Positions 32,555-37,827 of a DNA stretch of 37,827 nt are shown one piece after another. The stretch covers positions 1-37,827 of the forward strand of contig JACMJS010000306.1 in NCBI GenBank assembly GCA_014380515.1, written 5' to 3'. Numbering within the stretch: position 1 is the first letter of the stretch; every line of letters starts with the position of its first letter. The position numbers and the translations under genes are program-made. Under the pieces are notes generated by a model. It was not told the origin of the DNA. It did no database searches and saw nothing but the letters and a program-made list of their open reading frames with translations. The DNA is from Chlorobiales bacterium (GTDB taxonomy: Bacteria > Bacteroidota > Chlorobiia > Chlorobiales > JACMJS01).

Positions 32555-35500
32555 ATGCCAAATCAATCTTCACACAAACGTCCTTCACGGGCGACTTCAT
32601 CTTCCGCGACGCCGCCAACGGTGCCGCCTGTGCATTCGCGCCCGAAATCGGTCGATGCGTCTGCCAAGCCGCCGAAGCCTCTCAAGTCCGGTAAGCTAAA
32701 GCCCAAGTCGAAAAAATCCCAAAACGCCGTCGCAAAAAACGTCGCAAAGAAAATGCGTTCGGATTTGCACGATCAGCTCCTCACCGAAAACGCCTCGCTT
32801 GCCGCTTCGCAGTCGCTGCTGACCGGCCTTGCGACGTTCATTTCGGAAGTACAACGTCAATCGACGTTGTCGGAAAAACTTAAGCGGATTTGCAAAGCCG
32901 TCGTCCGGCTGGAGATTGCCGGTTTAACTTCCGTCCTGCTGTTCGATGAAGAGTTGACGCTTGAGCACACGAGTTTTTTCGTCAAGCACAACAGCGATCT
33001 CGAAGCGGTGGAAAAGGTTTTTGCGGAAAAGTTTAAGATCGGCACGCGGCTCAACCGGAAGTTTTACCAGCACCTTTTTTCCCCAACCCACGCCGTCTCT
33101 GAAAGTTACGTCGCCTCGATGCCGCTCATTTCACAATTGATGGCCGACATTCAATCCGGCGAACCGGTCGTCATGTACATGGAGCAAACCGACACCGCCG
33201 AAGTGAAAGATGCGACGATCTTCACGCCGCTCTACAACCGCAACGGCGGCATGATCGGCTATCTTTCTTCGGCACTGGATACAGTACCCGATGATCTCAA
33301 GGCGACGGTTCAACGCATTGAACTTTACGCCCGCATCATTGAAAAGGACATTGAACTCTTTCGCAACTACGAATCGGAACTGCGGCGCGGCGAGCAGGTC
33401 AGCCGGATGAAAACGCGGTTGCAAGACCTCTTCAATTTTTCGGCGGCCATTTCGCAGCAGCCGTCGGTCGAACAAAAAGTCCGCACGATGGCCGAGTCGA
33501 TTACGAAAGCGGGTGATTTCAAAAGTTGCATCGTCGTGCTCTACCGTAGCGACGGCTCGTTGGAACATACCGCCTTCGCCGGTTCGGGTCCGGGCACGCC
33601 CGATGCCGATACCGTGCAGGCGAACTTGACGGAAGTTCAACACACCCAGAAAAAAGTACTCGATCAAATTTTTTCGACGGCGGCGTTTCGCGTCGAGAAT
33701 AGTTATTGTTTCACGCCCGAACAGGTCGCGGCACTTACCCGGTTCAACTTAAAAGCATTCGGCGATGACGGCGGGCGGATCGCGCTGCCGCACGGTGAGC
33801 ACCCGTTGCGTTCGCTTCCGCCGGAATCGTGGCCGATGACGCTCGGCGAAGAAAACTTGCGGCACTTCGGCAGCGATGAACCCGTCGGACTTTTTACGCC
33901 CATTCAAACCGGCGGCATCACCTTCGGCTACGTGGGCTTGGGCGAACCGAAGGAAGGCATGCTCGGCACGGACGACTTGCGCGAGCGGCTCAAGATGATC
34001 AGCCTTTTCATCGATGAAGTCGCCAGCGACATCTTTCAGAAAAAACTTGAGCAAGACCGCGAACGCTACGCCGCCCTGAACCTGACGATCAGAGATTTGC
34101 TCGAAACGCTTTTCGCCGCAGGCAATGACGTTCAATCGGCGGCGACGGTTCAGGAAAAATTCAAACTTGCAGCCGATTCCATCGTCAATTCATTTGGCTT
34201 TCAGGAAGCCTCGCTCATTGCTTACGACGAACACTACGTCGTTACCGATGCGGCGTTCAGCATGAATCCGGCCACGCACAATGAGGAAGATTACGCCCGC
34301 CTCCGCGCCCATATTTACACCGGAAAGCAACTCACCCGAAAAGCGTTTGAAGTCATTCACGCCACGCCGGAGTTCGTCATCGGCGGATGCCGGTGCTATC
34401 ACGTCCGGCAAGTTGCGAAACTGATGGGCGATGAGAAACCGAACTTCATCGATCTGCGCGGCCACTCGCCCAAGATTGACGACCATGATCCGGCCTTGCT
34501 CAGTCCGACGGCGGGCTTGGACAATCTCGTGCGGTATCTGAACGGCGACACCGGCATCGGAATTATGTTCACCCTTTGCGATGAAACGGGCAACAGCGTC
34601 GGCAGTTTGAGTCTCGGCGATTTGATGCCGTCGTTTTCGGACATCACGGTGCCGGAATTTATCGAGCGGCTGAGGATCATTGCGATTTTCATCGAACGGC
34701 TCAGTCAGGATTATCTGCTGGCGCGACTGGCGGCGGAGCGCAAGCGCGAACTCTCGGAAAAGAACCGGCTTAATCATGCGCTCTCGGCGGAATCGAAACG
34801 GCTACAGGAAAAGAACCGCTTCATTCAAACGCTACTCGAGTTGGGCGTGCAACTCTCGCAGCCGATCACGCGGCAGGAAAAAATTAAAATCACGTGCGAG
34901 CGGATCGTCTCCGGTTCGGTTTTCAAATCCGTAACCGGCATCGTGGTTCGAGGCGGCGATTATCTGATCACGGATTTCTGCGTCGTCTCGCATCCGGCGT
35001 TGGCCGTGCCGGTATCTTACACGCAGCCCGCCGCGCACGCTCCCGCAGGGATGCGGAAACTCAACCAACGGTTCGTTGAACTTTCCTTCGCCGAAGAAAC
35101 GCGGATCGGCCATTCGCATTGCTACGACCTCCATTGGCTCTATGCGCGCACCGACGCCGTGAATGATAAACCGAAATACGTCATCAGAGAGGGCGTAGCG
35201 ACCGAGTTTACCGACATTCATCCGCACGCCGATTACCTGACGCACGCCGAGGCTTTTGACGTCTTCTGCGGCTTGCGCGGGGGCTACGATGCGTCGCAGA
35301 TTAATTTTCTTATTCCGATGCGCGCGGCGGAGGGCACGTTGCTCGGATTCATTTCGCTCGGCGGCTTGCTCGAGGGCGTGCGCAAAACCCGCGATGAGGC
35401 TCTCGAAGAAATCAGCTTGATCGAACTCATCGCTGGCAACCTCGCCTCCAGCCTTGCGACCGAGCAATTAACCGCCGACCTGAGCGCATCGGAAGCCAAA

Positions 35501-36580
35501 TACAAAAACATCGTTGAGAACGTCAGTTACGGATTTATCGCGGCGGATCGCAGCGGAGTGATTGAGTATATCAATCCGTTTTTGCGCACCGTACTCGGCT
35601 ACAGCGAAGCGGAAATGCTGGGCAAACCTTACGCCGCGTTCGTCAGCGCGGAAAGCGTTCCGGTGGCCATAGATCATTTCCGCAAATACTTGAGCAGATT
35701 CACCGCGACGGAATACGAGATACGGCTGCAACCCAAACAGGGCGAGCAAATTCCGTTTCGCATTTCAGCCACGCCCCAGGTCGGAAAAGATCAAGCGGGC
35801 GAGATGTGGGTCAAGGGCGCGTTCGGCGTCTTGGTGGATTTACGGCAGCAGAAGAAAGTGGAGGAACAACAGAAAGCCCTCGAGACGATTCAGGATAATT
35901 TTTTTGCGATGGTCATTCACGATCTCAAAGTGCCGCTCTCGGCCATCTACGGCTACAGCCAATTGCTCAGCGATCTTGAGCCGAACTCGATAGACCCGGC
36001 GCGGTATCATAACATTGTTTCGCAGATTCACTTATCGTCGGAAAACATCACGCGACTCGTGCAGGATATTTTAGATTTTTCGAAGTTCGAATCGCACAAG
36101 GTGTCGCTCCAGAAAGTGCGTCAAAGTTTATTGCTTGCGACGGAACTCGTCGCCGAGCAAGTGCACCATGATTTGGCGGGCAAACAACTGACGATTGAAC
36201 GCCGCTTCACGGCCAGCGAAAGGGAACTGACGTTTGACTTTGACTTTGATAAAATCGTCCGCGTGATCAACAATCTTATCGGCAATGCGATCAAATTTTC
36301 GAATCCGAAAACATCCATTCATCTCAGCCTCAGCCGCAGGGATGAAGGTGAATCGTGTTTCGCCGTGTTTCGGATTGAAGATCAGGGCGACGGGATGAGC
36401 GAGGAAGAAGTCGGATATATTTTCGATGCGTACCGGCAGGCGAACTCCAAACACGGTTCGCGCGGCACGGGTCTCGGCCTTTCCATCGCCGAACAGATTA
36501 TCGATCTGCACGGCGGATACATTCGCGCCGAAAGCAAGTTGGGCAGAGGCACAGTCATTGAGTTCGGCCTGCCGATGTAA
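32555..36580 (+). CDS. Soluble sensor histidine kinase with four GAF-like repeats and PAS
   Basis: A 1341-residue protein without membrane segments. Residues 1-66 are a disordered, Lys/Pro/Ser-rich stretch. Four homologous GAF-like units follow (about 75-270, 285-490, 505-720 and 755-970), each ending in a strand such as GGMIGYLSSALD, GITFGYVGLGEP, GNSVGSLSLGDL or GTLLGFISLGGL, and separated by coiled coils. PAS covers 975-1097 (ENVSYGFIAADRSGVIEYIN). HisKA has VIHDLKVPLS with His1122. HATPase_c has NNLIGNAIKFS, DQGDGM (1276-1281) and TGLGLS (1305-1310). The start ATG at 32555 follows a hairpin; ATG 32753 is an alternative that skips the disordered part. It sits between nuoL and nuoM. No response regulator is nearby. 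Confidence 0.9.
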   Translation: MPNQSSHKRPSRATSSSATPPTVPPVHSRPKSVDASAKPPKPLKSGKLKPKSKKSQNAVAKNVAKKMRSDLHDQLLTENASLAASQSLLTGLATFISEVQRQSTLSEKLKRICKAVVRLEIAGLTSVLLFDEELTLEHTSFFVKHNSDLEAVEKVFAEKFKIGTRLNRKFYQHLFSPTHAVSESYVASMPLISQLMADIQSGEPVVMYMEQTDTAEVKDATIFTPLYNRNGGMIGYLSSALDTVPDDLKATVQRIELYARIIEKDIELFRNYESELRRGEQVSRMKTRLQDLFNFSAAISQQPSVEQKVRTMAESITKAGDFKSCIVVLYRSDGSLEHTAFAGSGPGTPDADTVQANLTEVQHTQKKVLDQIFSTAAFRVENSYCFTPEQVAALTRFNLKAFGDDGGRIALPHGEHPLRSLPPESWPMTLGEENLRHFGSDEPVGLFTPIQTGGITFGYVGLGEPKEGMLGTDDLRERLKMISLFIDEVASDIFQKKLEQDRERYAALNLTIRDLLETLFAAGNDVQSAATVQEKFKLAADSIVNSFGFQEASLIAYDEHYVVTDAAFSMNPATHNEEDYARLRAHIYTGKQLTRKAFEVIHATPEFVIGGCRCYHVRQVAKLMGDEKPNFIDLRGHSPKIDDHDPALLSPTAGLDNLVRYLNGDTGIGIMFTLCDETGNSVGSLSLGDLMPSFSDITVPEFIERLRIIAIFIERLSQDYLLARLAAERKRELSEKNRLNHALSAESKRLQEKNRFIQTLLELGVQLSQPITRQEKIKITCERIVSGSVFKSVTGIVVRGGDYLITDFCVVSHPALAVPVSYTQPAAHAPAGMRKLNQRFVELSFAEETRIGHSHCYDLHWLYARTDAVNDKPKYVIREGVATEFTDIHPHADYLTHAEAFDVFCGLRGGYDASQINFLIPMRAAEGTLLGFISLGGLLEGVRKTRDEALEEISLIELIAGNLASSLATEQLTADLSASEAKYKNIVENVSYGFIAADRSGVIEYINPFLRTVLGYSEAEMLGKPYAAFVSAESVPVAIDHFRKYLSRFTATEYEIRLQPKQGEQIPFRISATPQVGKDQAGEMWVKGAFGVLVDLRQQKKVEEQQKALETIQDNFFAMVIHDLKVPLSAIYGYSQLLSDLEPNSIDPARYHNIVSQIHLSSENITRLVQDILDFSKFESHKVSLQKVRQSLLLATELVAEQVHHDLAGKQLTIERRFTASERELTFDFDFDKIVRVINNLIGNAIKFSNPKTSIHLSLSRRDEGESCFAVFRIEDQGDGMSEEEVGYIFDAYRQANSKHGSRGTGLGLSIAEQIIDLHGGYIRAESKLGRGTVIEFGLPM

Positions 36581-36636
36581 TCGAACCCCTCGTCCCGCTT
36601 GGCGGCGGGACACTCCCCTTTCGCAAAGGGGAGATT
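36581..36636 (-). repeat. Double-hairpin intergenic repeat, copy 2 (inverted)
   Basis: TCGAACCCCTC is followed by the stem GTCCCGC/GCGGGAC and then CTCCCCTTT/AAAGGGGAG. It is the reverse orientation of copy 3, whose right end GAGGGTTCGA mirrors its left end. It begins directly at the kinase stop and may serve as its transcription end. Confidence 0.75.
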
Positions 36637-36712
36637 GATGAAGAGGCGTTCGACAAAAAATTGACGGTTGCACTTCGGCTTTTTCAAATCGCTTCGTCCT
36701 TCGAATCTTTTC

Positions 36713-36781
36713 TTTTGCTTTTACACTTCTCCCTTTACCAAAGATCTTTGCTTTTGCTTTTGCTTTTACACATCTCCCTTT
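36713..36781 (+). repeat. Direct repeat of a T-rich, half-hairpin unit
   Basis: TTTTGCTTTTACAC followed by WTCTCCCTTT occurs at 36713-36736 and again at 36758-36781, 45 bp apart, with extra TTTTGC units between. The first copy keeps only half of hairpin A and breaks off at ACCAAAG. This looks like a slippage or partial duplication of the left flank of copy 3. Confidence 0.6.
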
Positions 36782-36827
36782 GGTAAAGGGAGATGTCCCG
36801 CCGAAGCGGGACAGAGGGTTCGAACAA
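36770..36827 (+). repeat. Double-hairpin intergenic repeat, copy 3
   Basis: ACATCTCCCTTT/AAAGGGAGATGT forms hairpin A. GTCCCGC/GCGGGAC forms hairpin B, followed by AGAGGGTTCGAAC. It is the most complete copy of the family in the window. Confidence 0.78.
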
Positions 36828-36852
36828 GGATTCACATTTACATGTTGTTTCG

Positions 36853-36860
36853 TATCTTTG
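36853..36860 (+). promoter_or_regulatory. Candidate -7 box for nuoM
   Basis: TATCTTTG, identical to the box before the mltD-like gene, lies 63 bp upstream of the nuoM ATG. A weak TTC at 36831 stands 19 bases before it. It would let nuoM be transcribed independently of nuoKL and the kinase. Confidence 0.5.
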
Positions 36861-36923
36861 CCCCGCTTCGCACCTCGCTTCCGGTTGCCATCACCATAAA
36901 CGCCTTGTCTTCATTCTGCATTT

Positions 36924-37827
36924 ATGAACTCACTTCTGAGCATCGCCATTTTGCTTCCGTTTGTACTTGCCTTGCCGCTTCTGTTCTTCGACCGCAAAAA
37001 CGAAGGGTTGATTAAATTTTATACGCTCTTCGTCTCGCTTGCCACCTTCGCCATATCGCTCGTGCTCTATTTTAATTTTGATAGCAATGCGTCGGGCTTT
37101 CAATTTCAGGAAGAGGCGTTGCAGCATTGGCTCGGCGGCGATTTGGATGTGAAGTATAGCGTAGGGCTGGACGGCAACGCGATCTTACTGTTCGTCTTTA
37201 CCGCGTTTCTCTTTCCCGTCGTCATCATCGGTTCGTTCGGCCACGCGGTCGAAAAAGACCTGCGCGAATATTTTTTCTTTATGCTACTCTTGGAGACGGG
37301 CGTGCTCGGCGTGTTCAGTGCCACCGATCTGTTTCTCTTCTATATTTTCTGGGAAGCGATGCTCATTCCGATGTACTTTCTCATCGGCGTTTGGGGCGGA
37401 TCGAACCGCATTTATGCAGGCACGAAGTTTTTCATCTACACGATGTTCGGCTCGCTGCTCATGCTCGTCGGCATTATTTATCTCGGTTACTACGCACGCG
37501 ACTCCAACGGCGGCATCTTTACCACCGATTATCAAAAACTCATCACCGCGCCCTTGCCGACGAGCGTGCAAGAGATTTTATTCTGGGCGTTCGGCATTTC
37601 ATTCTTTATCAAAGTCCCGCTCTTCCCGCTCCACACGTGGCTGCCCGACGCCCACACCGAAGCCCCGACCGCCGGTTCAGTCATCCTCGCTGGCGTGCTG
37701 TTGAAGATGGGCACGTACGGTTTAATCCGCTTCAACCTGATGCTGTTCCCCGCGGCCTCCGCAACCTTTGCGCCGTTCGTTTGCGTGCTGGCGGTGATCG
37801 GAATTATTTACGGCGCGCTTATAGCGA
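36924..37827 (+). CDS. nuoM: NADH-quinone oxidoreductase subunit M, 5' part (runs off window)
   Basis: The frame from the ATG at 36924 is open to the window edge (301 codons). It begins MNSLLSIAILLPFVLALPLL and contains the conserved Glu of FWEAMLIPMYFLIG and the antiporter signature KVPLFPLHTWLPDAHTEAPT, followed by AGSVILAGVLLKMGTYGLIR. This is clearly the second antiporter-like subunit of the complex I membrane arm. About 60% of the usual 500 residues are present. nuoN probably follows outside the window. It has its own promoter box and is separated from nuoL by the 4-kb sensor kinase gene. Confidence 0.95.
   Translation, partial: MNSLLSIAILLPFVLALPLLFFDRKNEGLIKFYTLFVSLATFAISLVLYFNFDSNASGFQFQEEALQHWLGGDLDVKYSVGLDGNAILLFVFTAFLFPVVIIGSFGHAVEKDLREYFFFMLLLETGVLGVFSATDLFLFYIFWEAMLIPMYFLIGVWGGSNRIYAGTKFFIYTMFGSLLMLVGIIYLGYYARDSNGGIFTTDYQKLITAPLPTSVQEILFWAFGISFFIKVPLFPLHTWLPDAHTEAPTAGSVILAGVLLKMGTYGLIRFNLMLFPAASATFAPFVCVLAVIGIIYGALIA

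Larger units (their letters stand above)
36581..36923. other. 343-bp intergenic region between the kinase and nuoM
   Basis: It is filled with repeats: double-hairpin copies 2 and 3, a T-rich direct repeat between them, and the nuoM promoter box near its right end. No gene is seen. Confidence 0.7.

Noticed and set aside
36128-36835. A minus-strand frame over the kinase end and the intergenic repeats
   Set aside because: It reads through palindromic repeats and antisense kinase sequence, with no plausible domain or start.

Overview
The window is about 38 kb of bacterial chromosome with moderate GC. It most likely comes from the Bacteroidota/Chlorobiota/Ignavibacteria group. The case for this is a SprE/PorW-type TPR lipoprotein, a DUF2851 protein, a sensor kinase with ligand-binding propellers of the kind common in Bacteroidota, almost no Shine-Dalgarno sequences, and several upstream boxes of the form TAnnTTTG, which is the -7 element of Bacteroidota promoters. 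The exact lineage cannot be fixed by eye. No rRNA, tRNA, CRISPR array, transposase or phage gene was seen.

Layout. 1-960 is the 3' end of a DUF1501 gene. 1067-6633 (minus) holds two sensor histidine kinases, one with 14 propeller repeats and one with TPRs, followed by a decayed fragment of a third kinase. 6914-9107 (minus) holds a DUF2851 protein and a GT2 glycosyltransferase. 9413-14686 (plus) holds an MltD-like lytic transglycosylase, the SprE-like lipoprotein and PyrK, the electron-transfer subunit of dihydroorotate dehydrogenase. 14819-19092 (minus) is an envelope block: a FadL-like porin, a CxxCH lipoprotein, a Gly/Tyr-rich lipoprotein and a probable beta-barrel protein. 19109-20769 (minus) is a Fic protein plus a metallophosphoesterase. 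21112-23256 (plus) is glycogen phosphorylase. 23407-25056 (minus) is a Crp/Fnr-type regulator with an SDR reductase. 25254-29552 (minus) is an LVIVD propeller protein and a tight three-gene operon of two alpha/beta hydrolases around an AT-rich TPR-like gene.

29772 to the right edge (plus) carries part of respiratory complex I in an unusual arrangement: nuoK, a 79-residue unknown protein, nuoL, then a 1341-residue soluble sensor kinase with four GAF-like repeats and a PAS domain, then nuoM, which runs off the window. nuoJ is not upstream of nuoK. nuoK and nuoM each have their own TAnnTTTG box, and a terminator-like hairpin follows nuoL directly before the kinase.

Intergenic DNA is rich in small palindromic repeats: a double-hairpin family near 23.3, 32.4, 36.6 and 36.8 kb, and a TGTCATTC-ended inverted repeat family near 1.0, 11.3 and 14.7 kb. 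The most interesting points are the sensor kinase lodged within the nuo genes, the paired low-complexity/CxxCH lipoproteins, the helically phased repeats between the divergent GT2 and mltD promoters, and the decayed kinase tail.
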